The translations under genes were made by a program, and so were the position numbers. A stretch of 64,000 bases of DNA, from the NCBI RefSeq assembly GCF_943734655.1, contig NC_071354.1, positions 162,089,142 through 162,153,141 on the forward strand, given 5' to 3'. The stretch's first letter is position 1, and the number at the start of each line of letters is the position of its first letter. Shown here piece by piece: positions 22,194 to 32,345 of this stretch. The notes under the pieces were generated by a model. The model was not told the origin of the DNA and did not search any database. It worked only from the letters and a program-made list of their open reading frames with translations. The stretch is from Sabethes cyaneus (Eukaryota; Arthropoda; Insecta; Diptera; Culicidae).

Positions 22194-23725
22194 TAGTTGT
22201 GTAGAGTGAGCAGTGAGCAAGATTTCTCAAAAACGACTGAACTGATCAACATCAAATTTAAACACAAATACATCAAAGTGTGTTTAAATATTTTTAGTGA
22301 TCAATCGAATATTTTTCCATACCAATTAATATTTCTAATGTTGTGGACAATTTATGAACAAAATTTTGCCTAAATTCATTTTTTGTGTTTGCGAAACCAT
22401 TTTGTCAAAAATTGTTATTTCACTTATTCTTTTGATCAATTATAAGATAATACAGTATGTTAGCAATTTCTTGAAAGTTAACGTAGCATCTTTTTTAGAC
22501 CTCCCAACTGTATATAACCCCAGCCATTTTACATTGAATGCGCTGGGATTACGTTTAGCATTATAGAACTCCCAACAACTGCACTCTGCAACAACTGTAC
22601 TAACTCTAACAGTACTTCCAAACATAGATTAGAGTTTATGACTTGGTCAACTCGATAGCTCAGCAGCATCATGCTTTCAACACAACCGGCAGGCTTAGCC
22701 TCCGCTCAATAAACTTCATATTTCCACCACTTGAACTTCGCCTATATCATAAGGGGAGGAAAATCATCCTCTCGAGCTGCTTCAATCAAGTATCAGTTTT
22801 CCCATACTTCACCAGCCAGTAAACACTCGTGGTCGTGTCCGATGAAGCAGAACTGATTGTTCTTCCGCATGCTCGCTTTCATGAATGAGCGCGCCGCCGC
22901 CATCAAAGCTCGTAAAGTCAACACGTTTACTGCCTGTCAGTGTAAACTCAGTGTATAAAGTGTATTTCCTCTTGCTTAGCTCGGTGGTAATCACCTGTGG
23001 AGAGCTGATTCACCATTGCGGTCGGTCTTATTCCATCGGAGAGCACATTAGCATGCACCAGCTAAGGAACGAACGGGGAAATGTAAAAACGGAATAAACT
23101 CAAAAAAAACCTCATCACGCCGCATGAGTCCAACGACCATTGTGACGTCGTCGTCATCGTCGTCGGCAGGTTCCGCGAACAGCGGACAATGGCTCTAGGG
23201 GCAACCCTAAGATTCAATTAATTGAGTCATAAAGTACCAAGACAATTGGTTAGAAAGTGCGAGGCGAACCGAAAATGTCCACTGCACTGCTTTGTGAATC
23301 ACCGGCGCCTGCTGAGACAGTGGAATAATGAAATATGTTTATGATAACAGTAGCCTGAAGGGCGTATTAAATCCAGTGCTGGACAAAGCTTCATGTAGTA
23401 AATTTGGAGCAAAGGCTTAACTTCAACTGGCGTTCTAAGTAGTTAGTTTTCTTCTAAAATCTATTTCAATCTACGATTACTTTTATGATAGGTTTTTAAT
23501 CAATTTATTAGTGTGTGAAAAACTCTAGGAAGAGTTATATCCAATAAACTGAGTCGTATGGTTTTAAGAGTTCTTTAACCAGGAGAGCTAGTTGCTTCCT
23601 TTAGCAAGAGAGTTGCTTCCATCTGTTTTGATACTATTGGGTTGATGGGCGAATGCAAAGGGAAGAATTGTGCTTCGTATTTCATTTTTAAGTAACAAAT
23701 TAGAAATTCTGACATTGCAAAATAT
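22194..23725. other. Unrecognised stretch, downstream flank of the cuticle gene
   Basis: No TE motif recognised. The 22800-23100 part is GC-richer and a (CGT)n tract occurs near 23146-23165. It may contain single-copy regulatory sequence. Confidence 0.4.
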
Positions 23726-23731
23726 TTTATT
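23726..23731 (-). terminator. Poly(A) signal of the cuticle gene
   Basis: AATAAA on the minus strand, 137 bases after the TGA and about 60 after the second in-frame stop. Confidence 0.65.
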
Positions 23732-23790
23732 GTATAGTATTCTACATAAATTGGCAGCAACTGATTCCAGTTGTCTTTGTTTAGTTTACT

Positions 23791-23868
23791 CTACCTGTAG
23801 CCTCCATATTGACCGCGCTCGAGCCCATCCAGTAAATCACCTTTAAGATCTCCTAGTATTCTTTCATT
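23791..23868 (-). other. In-frame extension after the cuticle gene TGA
   Basis: After the TGA at 23869-23871 the same frame stays open for 25 codons to a TAG at 23791-23793, encoding NERILGDLKGDLLDG then LERGQYGGYR. The Gly/Tyr-rich GQYGGYR ending is like cuticular protein C termini. Either the TGA is read through, or it is a nonsense mutation (or sequencing error) that truncates a longer protein. Confidence 0.6.
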
Positions 23869-24489
23869 TCAGATATTTTTCACGTTAGCTTCAAATCCGG
23901 TTTTATCATCAGCGTAGTACTGAACGATGCGCTTGGTTCCATCGGCTTCATCGAGAGTGTATTCTCCCTTGACGACATCTCCATCGCGTACCTCCCATTG
24001 ACTTTTATTATCACCGGTGAGATAGTCTTTAACTCCATATTCGTAATTGTAGCTCGGGTAAGAGTAGTAGTCTTGCCAACCCTGAGAAACAAGTAACGAA
24101 GACCGAACATTCACACATCCGTCCTGAATACGAATTCAATTTAAACTTACCACGCCGCTGCCGTACACGCCATTAATGCCAACGCCGTATGCTCCGCCGT
24201 ATAAACCACCAATTGCACCGCCATACCCGATTCCAGGACCGTACGCAATTCCGGGACCGTACGCGACTCCAGGGCCATATCCGGCAATGATTCCGCCGCC
24301 GATTCCATTTCCGATCCACCGACCAGCAGCAATTGACCCAACCAATCCGCCACCGTAAACACCGCCAATTCCTCTAACCAAGCCAGCGCCATAACCACCC
24401 CCGATCAAAGCACCGCCGCCGATGGCGCTGGGTGGGACGGCTAAAGCAGTGCCTAGCAAGGCAATGGTCACTATCGAAAGCTTAATCAT
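23869..24489 (-). CDS. RR-2-type cuticular protein (CPR family), two exons
   Basis: Structural protein of the exoskeleton that binds chitin through the Rebers-Riddiford domain. Exon 1 is 24151-24489 (113 aa), the intron 24082-24150 (69 nt; donor GTAAGT, acceptor TTTCTCAG) and exon 2 23869-24081 (70 aa plus TGA). The 183-aa product has a signal peptide (MIKLSIVTIALLGTALA, residues 1-17), a Gly-rich linker with repeated YGPG[VI] (about 65-90), and an extended RR domain from about 119: YNYEYGVKDYLTGDNKSQWE, then RDGDVVKGEYTLDEADGTKR, then YADDKTGFEANVKNI. The YGVKD..TGD.KSQ.E.RDGD.V.G pattern is the RR-2 form, typical of hard cuticle. The ATG is the first in frame and sits directly before the signal peptide. 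No neighbouring cuticle gene is visible, although such genes often cluster. Odd point: the open frame after the stop. Confidence 0.93.
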
Positions 24490-24575
24490 TTTTGCACTGA
24501 CCGTTTGTGGTAACTTGAGTTCCAGTTAGAATCACAACCGATTGGTTTCTGTGGTTTGTTCCGTGGATAACTTCG

Positions 24576-24583
24576 TATTTATG
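24576..24583 (-). promoter_or_regulatory. Possible TATA-like element of the cuticle gene
   Basis: CATAAATA on the minus strand about 87 bases upstream of the ATG. Position fits a short 5' UTR of about 60 bases. No strong initiator motif at the predicted distance, so this is tentative. Confidence 0.3.
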
Positions 24584-24599
24584 GTAAAAATCCCAACAA

Positions 24600-25440
24600 T
24601 TTACATTTGCGTCCGTCAAGGTCCTCAGAACGGAATAGACGTGTACATAGCAGCGAAGGGTTGTTCTTAGCTGATGTAAAATTTCACCACCCTTGTCAAG
24701 AACGTCTGTGCAATCCTTCGGTTCAACCGCCGGTAGGTACCCATTTTTATCAATTTAATACAACTATTTTGCAACCCAACGTTATACATCACTAGTACCG
24801 GTCCGTCCGGCGATCGGCGAGATTGTTTCGTTTGCAGACAGAATCTAATCGCGATATCTTTTTTGTGCAATCAACGAGGCAATCAACGAGGAAAATTTAA
24901 CAATTGGTGCAAAATGAATTACAGTTTTTGAAATGTTAGGTGTCTACAAAACTAATGCATGAACTTGTTAATGCTAGTGTATAATTTATTTACAATCGAA
25001 TCACTTCATCAATGATAGTTATTATTTTAAACTTTAACCTTATCATTCTCGGTTGAGACGTTGAACTGAGTAGTCATAAACACCTTCGTTTTAAAGATTT
25101 GATAACCGGCGGTACCGGCTTTTCAAACCCGTAATTAGTGCTCAGTGATTACGAGAAACAAATCTACATTTAGTTTATAAGAATGAAAATGTTAGTCACC
25201 TCTATCTAAAGTTAGTGTATCAGCCATTCCTTACGGAACGCTGTTAAAAATAGCAAGAAATTCATCTACGACAACCGATCAAGGACAGTAACTGCTGTCA
25301 GGCGGTTCAGGTAAGATTAAAACCCTATAATATAATCAATGGAAATCTAGAACTCCGCAGTCTCCGCAACACTGCCACTCAATATATAACTAAACCAGCA
25401 ACCCGGAAATTTTAACAAGAATGCATTAAGTACAATAGCC
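24600..25440. other. Unrecognised stretch upstream of the cuticle gene
   Basis: No transposon motif or gene recognised. It would hold any distal promoter of the cuticle gene. Confidence 0.4.
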
Positions 25441-25512
25441 TCCCAGTTAGCTACGAAGTACGATGCTAGTCTAACAAACCAGTCATCGTATGTTCCAATA
25501 TCGCCTGGGCAG
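25441..25512 (+). mobile_element. SINE S1 5' fragment
   Basis: CCCAGTTAGCTACGAAGTAC, then AACAAACCAGTCATCG, then TATGTTCCAATATCGCCTGG: the tRNA-like head of S1, cut off after the B box where the LINE fragment begins. Confidence 0.7.
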
Positions 25513-26205
25513 TTCTGATAAAGTCGGCATTATTGGTCTTCAGCAGCCTAATTTCTCGTTTGACTTCTTGGAGATCAGGTGCTAGGACATTGCTATCTTC
25601 CATGGGCGCTCCTAGGTTAATTTCCGTTCCGCCTCCTTCTGCGACTTCGCCATTGAGGTGTTCATCGAAGAACTGCTTCCACCTGTCGACCACCTCGCGC
25701 TCGTTTGTAATTAAATTCCCTCCCTCGTCTCTACACATGTCAGGTTTCGGTGTGTAGCCCTTCCGAGTTTGGTTCACCTTCTCATAAAACATGCGCGTGT
25801 CATTAGCTCGGAATAGATGCTCTAATTCTTCACGATCTCTGTCCTCCTTTTGGCGCTTTTTTCACCTCAGGATCGTGGTAAACTGGTTCCTAGCTCGTCG
25901 GTATTTGACCAGGCTCTCTCTAGTGGCAATACTTAGATAATTTTTCCAAGCATTTTTTCCTCCTCCACCGCTTGTTGGCATTCCCCATCAAACCAATCAT
26001 TTTGTGTACTCCGAGGCTCAATACCTAGTGCACCTAACTCCTCGGAAGAACGCAGTGCCTCATTCAGTACTCGCGCGTAGTTCTCGGCAGCTTGTGGGTT
26101 ATCTAACTGCCTGATGTTCAGCCGAGGAGGGCGGCTTTGACGTGTCCGGTATACGGTGGACAGCTTTGAGCGCACATGTACTGCTACTAGGTAATGGTCA
26201 GAACT
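25513..26205 (-). pseudogene. RTE-like LINE, endonuclease end and linker region
   Basis: Minus-strand frames at 25933-26205 and 25513-25792 encode the end of the endonuclease and the EN-RT linker: SSDHYLVAVHVRSKLSTVY (with the SDH motif), LDNPQAAENYARVLNEALRS, EELGALGIEPRSTQNDWFDG, then HLFRANDTRMFYEKVNQTRK, GYTPKPDMCRDEGGNLITNE, REVVDRWKQFFDEHLNGEV and NLGAPMEDSNVLAPDLQEVK. One stop or frame change lies near 25860. This is the best preserved linker copy in the window and the one that identifies the plus-strand copy at 5.4-5.9 kb. The RT domain is absent and the left end abuts a SINE head. Confidence 0.85.
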
Positions 26206-27483
26206 AGGTAATGGCATTGACTACAAGTTATGTTTTTATTTTGAGATTGAGTCTTAAAAAGTTGGGTCCCATCTTGGGAAAAGTTGGATTATACACTGCA
26301 AATATGCACACATATCCGGTAATTCTTCAAGATAAAATATCCTGGAAGCCATTTTGTTCGATTGGCACAGCGTACTCCAACGTTCCTTTGCTTTATATTA
26401 TAAGTCCTTAGGTAAGATGCGTCAGAAATTTTATTTCATAACAGGAATATACTCTTCTTTTATTAAAATTCGTAAATAATCAATATACGATCATTGCGCA
26501 CTTAACGGTTTTGGAAATCATAAACGCAATACTTATGTGATGAGACACAATACTTTGCAATACTTTATAAACCAATCAAAATGTTTTATTACGTTAATAA
26601 ATATTTTTTATCCCTGAATATTCAAAGCATTAAGCGGTCTTCATTGCTATGGAATAATTCAAGTATATAACTTGTACAGTAAAGTGTCCCAAAATAGCAC
26701 TGTTAGAAAACCCAGGGGCTCACCTCTCAAATGATAGCCTAGGGTGTCATAACAAATCAACACCATTAATTGATGCGATTTAGGGGTGGCACATTTGAGT
26801 TTTATGAAAACATGTTATTTTTTTGGAGTAAATTCAAAAAAGTATTTTTAAAATGTTAAAGCAGGTGACGCAAGGTACTTCACTATTTTCTTTTAAAAAC
26901 CATTGAGACACTTTAATAAAAAAAGTTATGGTGGCATGTCTGGAGTCATATTTGGTTACAAAAATTTATTGAATTCGGCAAAATTTTGAAATTTTCGTAA
27001 TTTCATTTGAATAAACGTCAATACAGGGTATCGAACAGTGTCTCAGGACAACGTAGCTATACTTCATAGATGGGAAATTTTATGACGAACAACTTTGCCG
27101 AAGAAAGTATGGATGTATGTTCAAATCTTGCTAAGATTTAGGACTTTATGAAGGCGAAACAAATCACATTTCTGTAAGTTTCAAATTTTAGCAGTTTTAT
27201 GTGAAAGAGGTAAATGACAATACTTGAACTATTTATTCTAAACGTTACATATGTTCTTGATAACATGAGATTTGCACCTACCACAGAATTTGGCACCATG
27301 TGGACTCAAGGAACAATTTTGAAAAGGACGTATCTATTTTATTAGGTACTATGTTTGAAAAATCGTATCTCGGAAACTAGGTTTGCTCCAAAATGATGTC
27401 CAAGCGTGAATTGTAAAAAATTGATTTTTAAACCTAAAAATAATAAACACTGAAAAAAATATTTCACTTTACAGTCAGTAAAA
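26206..27483. other. Unclassified repeat-like stretch
   Basis: AT-rich with phrases such as AACTTTGCCGAAGAAAGTAT that recall dispersed mosquito repeats. No coding or terminal repeat found. Confidence 0.35.
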
Positions 27484-28050
27484 ATGTAGGGGAGTGCCGT
27501 CGTGGTTGGACCACGTTTTGGAGTTCGCCCATAACTTTCGTTTCAAAAAGAATTTTGGAAATCTAAATACATCGTTGCAAAGTTCTAAGAATAAGGTATA
27601 TTTCTGGAAAGTTTTGAACTGATTGCTTGAAAAATAGAAAAGTTATTGGCATTTACGTGAAGACAAAAAATGTTGTCATAGTCGGGCCATGTTGTACAGG
27701 TTGGGCCACAGCAGAAAATCTAAGACATACGTATTGAAATTCTATATAGAGACATGAAAAGAATGTATTCCGAGAACAACGGCTCATATAGGTACAAATA
27801 CACTATTTTTAATTGCATTTTTGCGAATTATTGGCGATCTTGTATATTGCTACAATCGTCTTTTCCGAAGTGTATAACTACAATGAACGAAACAACAAAA
27901 ATCTAGGTTTTTATCGTATTAATTTTGCTTTATTTCATCACATTTTACGTGACTGACATTCTCTAGCGATTATTGCGCTTCTGCGCTTATAATTATGGTG
28001 GCCCAACCATGACTACTCAAGTAGCCCGACCTTTACAAATAGCGCTTTTT
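27484..28050. mobile_element. Possible TIR element with GTTGGxCCAC motifs
   Basis: GTCGTGGTTGGACCACG near 27496 is mirrored by GGTGGCCCAACCATGACTAC near 28001, and GTCGGGCCATGTTG and GGTTGGGCCACAGC occur internally. This resembles the organisation of the elements at 28257-29375 and 44606-45462. The exact ends are not resolved. Confidence 0.4.
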
Positions 28051-28256
28051 TAGTATCTTACCTTAGCCGTCCCAAACAGCTTGCTGGAGGGGATTTTGGT
28101 ATAGTCTTCGTATGCAGCACAACACACTTCATACATTTTCAAAATTGATCTCGATAATTGCATTTCATGAATCATTTCTTGGAGAAAAGTTCTTGCGCCT
28201 GGAAAACTTTTTTTTGTAAGATTTAGTCACTGAATCCAGTACGTGTGTTTTGAATA

Positions 28257-29375
28257 CCGTCAAACGGGGTAACTTGCAACAGCGGGGTAACATGCAACAA
28301 CGCTATATCGATCCAATTTACTATACTTTTTGATCTGTTACTTCAAGTTTTAATCTATATCAGTCACTGAATCTTGTTGTTAACAGTTCAAAGAAGCCTT
28401 AAATACTGTTAGGTTGATGATCTGCTGTTTTGGTGATTTTTAAAAAATCCCACAAGACGGTGTCAAATTCATCGTCAATTTTTCGTCAGTAAAACGTTTG
28501 TGTCGCCCACAGGCACTTCAAATAAAAGAAGCCTAACATACATTATTTATAGTAAAATAAACAATAAGGAAACAAAATAATTGATTTATGATGCCTAGTT
28601 TTGTTTATCTTACTTGTTACCACGTTATTCGTAAAACAAGTACTTAAACGGGGTAACTTGCAACAGCTGGTAGATATAAAAAGCTGTGTTCCGTTACCTT
28701 CAAGAGGCACGTTATCATTTAATTTTGCATCAAACAATACTAAAGCACACCTAAAGAGTGTAAGATACTTTCGGTAAGTCGGAAATATGCCAGTTTTTCT
28801 CTGGATATACTGAAAATGGCTATAGAAGAGGCCAAAACGAAAATAACCTTACTGAGAGAATCGACCAGCAATATGACAGTGTCTAATTACGATCACTCGT
28901 AACGTAATGAACATTCATATATTACGTAACCGAGATATCGATAATTTTTAACTCTCTCGCTTCACTTCATGACGCGATTTTGCATAGTGGATATACGACG
29001 TGTAATGCGTTGTTACACAACTCCCGCTTCCTTAAGTGCATTACGTAATATGTGAATGGTCCTTAAAGAAGGCAGCTCTATCGGATCCAGACAAAGAATA
29101 TCAACTGCATGATTGATATAAAACGTTATTTCTGTAATTTCCGTTACGGGGCTCATAATTTTTTTCACCAACGTGACATAGGACATTTATGCGTATATTC
29201 ATAGCAAAACCATTAAAAATCTCAAGTTGGATTATCATTTGCATATTCAAGTCAAAAGAAACTCATACAAATCTTTAAATAACTTTGTATTAATTAATTG
29301 TCCTCAAATGTACTACAGATAAGTTTTCACTAGCACTCATAGTTGAGAACTGTTGCAAGTTACCCCGTTTGACGG
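28257..29375. mobile_element. TIR element, CCGTCAAACGGGG family, TA target duplication
   Basis: The ends are CCGTCAAACGGGGTAACTTG at 28257 and the complement ending at 29375, with about 26 matching bases, flanked by TA at 28255-28256 and 29376-29377. The terminal word recurs inside (ACGGGGTAACTTGCAACAGC near 28648, and GCGGGGTAACATGCAACA just within the left end). It is 1119 bp and non-coding. The TA duplication suggests mobilisation by a Tc1/mariner-type transposase. Confidence 0.8.
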
Positions 29376-29377
29376 TA

Positions 29378-30120
29378 CACGTTCGAAACTCACAATATTG
29401 TGAAAAGTAAGTAGTTTTACAATGGTTGTATCATAGATATCATGAGTTACTAAAACTGTAAAATCGTGATGGCCCACTCTGATACCCTACTCTTGAAAAG
29501 GAGTCGCAAGTAGACTGCGACTGCGTGAATGCGTACACTTTCTTCATTCAACTTGCGCTTCAAAAACGATAGTTTGACTGTTTATTGAATCCAGTCAATC
29601 TGCCACTTGCGAGACTGTAGCTTTCAATACATATGTGGCCTCTGAAGAGAATCCAACAGTCGTTCTCTCGCTTTGCATTCATACTGAAGAGTTTAAATTG
29701 CAAACTGACTAGGAACATAAGGTGACGTATTTTTTCGTTACTCTTTTTGTCTCCAAATCGGCTACACACAGTAAAAGCTTGTTGTCCGGCGTCGGTCTGA
29801 CGAACGTAAAATATTCGTTTGTGTTTTTGTAGTACTGAATTATACGACCGCGCGGTTTGCTTTTCGTTAGTGTGGCGACTGCCAGTCAATTGACTATTTT
29901 GCAGTCATTCACTGCTCCAAATAATAAAAGAAACTTAATCAAAACGAAAATGTAAAAAAAGCCAGAACGCATTCAATCTCCTCTACAATCAGAGGTGTGA
30001 CTGAACGAAGTGTGACGGTACTGTGCATAGCGTTCGAACTCTACAACAAAACAGACGCTAAGGTTTTGTTGCTACATTTCGCTTCCAGAACTTCCTTCTG
30101 CTTTTAGAAAAGCTTCTGTT
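29378..30120. other. Unrecognised stretch
   Basis: No repeat boundary or coding motif. The frame at 29560-29889 (minus) has no recognisable domain. Confidence 0.4.
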
Positions 30121-30121
30121 T

Positions 30122-30313
30122 ATTGTTCGATAGATTTCACAGCCAGCTCTTTTCTAAGAGCTATATAGAATATAAGACAAATATAAGAATATAAGAAAAT
30201 TGCAGGCTTGTGCTAAGATCCTATTGACTCTTACAGGCTCTCCTAGTGAAGATATGAACATACAACGAACGGCTTCTTAGACCAGTGAGTGTCGTACCTC
30301 GAGGCCAACTGAG
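30122..30313 (-). mobile_element. SINE S1, diverged
   Basis: The minus strand reads CAGTTGGCCTCGAGGTACGA, then CTAAGAAGCCGTTCGTTG, and a TCGATAGATTTCACAGCC-type 3' half. The middle carries extra AT-rich units (TATAAGAATATAAG). Confidence 0.6.
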
Positions 30314-30517
30314 ACGAAGGACACCTACATCACACGAAAAGCGGTAACAATACAAATTAGATAACGAATTACTGTGTCGAAAACAAAATATGGTGGCGAA
30401 TGCCGTACCCAGTATGGAGATCCAAAATCGCATTAAATCTCCCCATCGTGCCTGTTTTCAATTCGGTAGACGCTTGGATAAAAACGAATTTGTTTGCTAA
30501 CGGCTTGAATGACCCAA

Positions 30518-30893
30518 CCCAGCTAGCACCAAATCGTACATCAATAACCAAAAATTATCGTAATTAACTCTTAATAAATTCGGAATCGTAACTAAAGCTT
30601 AATAAAGTCCGCCCAAATTGATGTTTAGTCGTATATAATGATAATAGCTGACATACATACGATATTCAGCACAGAATCATATAGCAGTACGGAGCGGGTC
30701 GGGTTTAATCGGATATTATCGTATATAATTACTTGTATAGATGATACGCGTATATTTATTGGTCATCACGCATATCGCCTCCAAAATACCAAGGATATGC
30801 CAATTTTCCGCATCAAATACGATTTATTAGCATGTATATATGTACGTAATGCTGATTTTTAACTTTTCTATACATATAAAAATGCTAGCTGGG
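30518..30893. mobile_element. Short TIR element (CCCAGCTAGCA ends)
   Basis: The ends CCCAGCTAGCA (30518) and TGCTAGCTGGG (30883-30893) are exact complements over 11 bases. The interior of about 376 bp has repeated TCGTATATAAT words. No target duplication is identified. Confidence 0.5.
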
Positions 30894-31051
30894 GACTGCT
30901 ATAGTACTTGCTGAAAACTTGAGATCCTCGCAGTTTTTGAGAAGAAGGTCTGTGAATACTCATGGTATGAAGTAAACGGCAGCTTAAGAGCTCCAAAAAG
31001 GCCAAAACCTTCCAAGACGCGAAATGTGAGGCATTGCTCTATGAGAATCCC

Positions 31052-31460
31052 AAGTAACAATTTTAGGTTTTATTACGTTCCACTAGTGGTTTTCATGACC
31101 AATTCCATGAAACCGCTAATAAAACTATGAGCTCTTCCAGAACTTTCTGATGACCGTTATAAAACTGTTTCCTTTCGAACAAGTGGCCCACTCTTCAGTA
31201 TGGTTTTCATAACCCCTATAAGAATCAGGTCATAAGCTGAAGTAGTCTTAACATGCTCTGCTGAAAGCAGCAATAAAACCGCTGCTTGACAGATACCGCC
31301 ATAATTTAATGAAGTTTTTCGCTACAAAGCTATAAAGCCCGGATTTATTTCTTCCACTAAGCCCGAACCCGAATATTTTTTTTTCGGTCAAACCCGAGCC
31401 GGACATAAACCCGACATCTGGTAAAACTGTCAAACCCGAACCCGAAACCCGACCATCGCT
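31052..31460. mobile_element. Insertion in mariner with mismatched ends
   Basis: Flanked by the repeated host word ATGAGAATCC (31042-31051 and 31461-31470), which resolves to the single mariner sequence TATGAGAATCCATGT. With an 8-base duplication the element begins CCCAAGTAACAATTTTAGG, the same left end as the MITE at 21335. The right end reads CGACCATCGCTA, whose complement TAGCGATGG looks hAT-like. Near the right end are CCCGAACCCGAAACCCGACC repeats. The termini do not match each other. Confidence 0.6.
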
Positions 31461-31507
31461 AATGAGAATCCATGTCAAACGCAAGAAGAGCTTGCTTCAG
31501 CGTTAGG

Positions 31508-31695
31508 CACCCTATTGGCATCTGTATATCGACCTGCAGTAAGTGACAGCGACTGAATGTCCCGGGCTCAAAATTTGACAGCGGGCCCAAAACACTGTCG
31601 AGGCAATCGAGTGAAACGTAGCGGCGAAGCGCTATCTCATTTCTGCTCACGCTATTATGTTGGCACCCAAAACATAATTGCCTGCCAATAGGGTG
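31508..31695. mobile_element. hAT-type MITE, 188 bp, 8-bp target duplication
   Basis: The ends CACCCTATTGGCA and TGCCAATAGGGTG are exact 13-base inverted repeats. The flanks GCGTTAGG (31500-31507 and 31696-31703) are a perfect 8-bp target duplication, diagnostic of the hAT superfamily. Removing it restores the mariner frame SALGV. It is non-coding. Confidence 0.9.
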
Positions 31696-32345
31696 GCGTT
31701 AGGAGTTATTCACCAAACATTTTGCAATTGATTGTATGCGCTGATAATAGTAAAGTTCGCAAGGAAAGAATTTGAGCTCGTAATGATTTAAAGCCAAGGG
31801 ACGTTGAAGATGACTTTTTCGTCTGTGAAAACGTCTCTTTATCGCATCATGACGGACGATGGGTTAATAGGTTCACTAAACACAAAAGAAAGAAAATCAT
31901 GCAAACTGCCCAGTCTCGCTTCTATCATCGTTAGCTAGGCCAAATATTTATGATGCGCAGTCTATTCATTATTATGACCTGTAGAAATCGAACGAAACTA
32001 TCACTGGATAAAGGTAGTAAAATCTATTCACGCTATTAAACACAGTGCAGTGCGATAAACGCCCGCAATATAAGCAGAAGGCCAAAAAAACTGATCTTAC
32101 AGCATGACAACGCTTGACTTCACTTTGCCGAACTCAGTAAAACCCATTTTAAAACACTTAAATTGGAAGAACTACCCGCTCGACCTATTCCCCAGATGTT
32201 TTGTCATCAGAATATTATTTGTTCCGTTCGGCAGAACATGGTCTGACTGACAAGTGGTTCCCCTCACGTGAAGACATCAAAAACTGGCGAAAACTTCTAC
32301 CGCAACAGTATTCAAGCTCTGCCAAAGAGCGACGGCCAATATTTT

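Larger units (their letters stand above)
30930..32345 (+). pseudogene. Mariner-type transposase fossil with two nested insertions
   Basis: Ignoring the insertions, the plus strand encodes PKTFQDAKCEALLYENP then CQTQEELASALGV (N-terminal DNA-binding region; the ENPCQTQEELA motif is typical of mariner), later KRPQYKQKAKKTDLT and LQHDNA (second catalytic Asp, near 32098-32110), then FKTLKLEELPARPI, SPDVLSSEYYLFRSAEHGL (near 32185-32245) and, at the end, SDGQYFEC (near 32330). Active mariners have SPD(L/V)APSDYHLF; here the final Asp is Glu and many stops and frameshifts exist. The insertions at 31052-31460 and 31508-31695 split the region between TYENP and GV. Dead, old copy. Confidence 0.8.

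Noticed and set aside
24176..24358. Proline-rich frame on the plus strand
   Set aside because: It is the antisense shadow of the Gly-rich linker of the cuticle gene.
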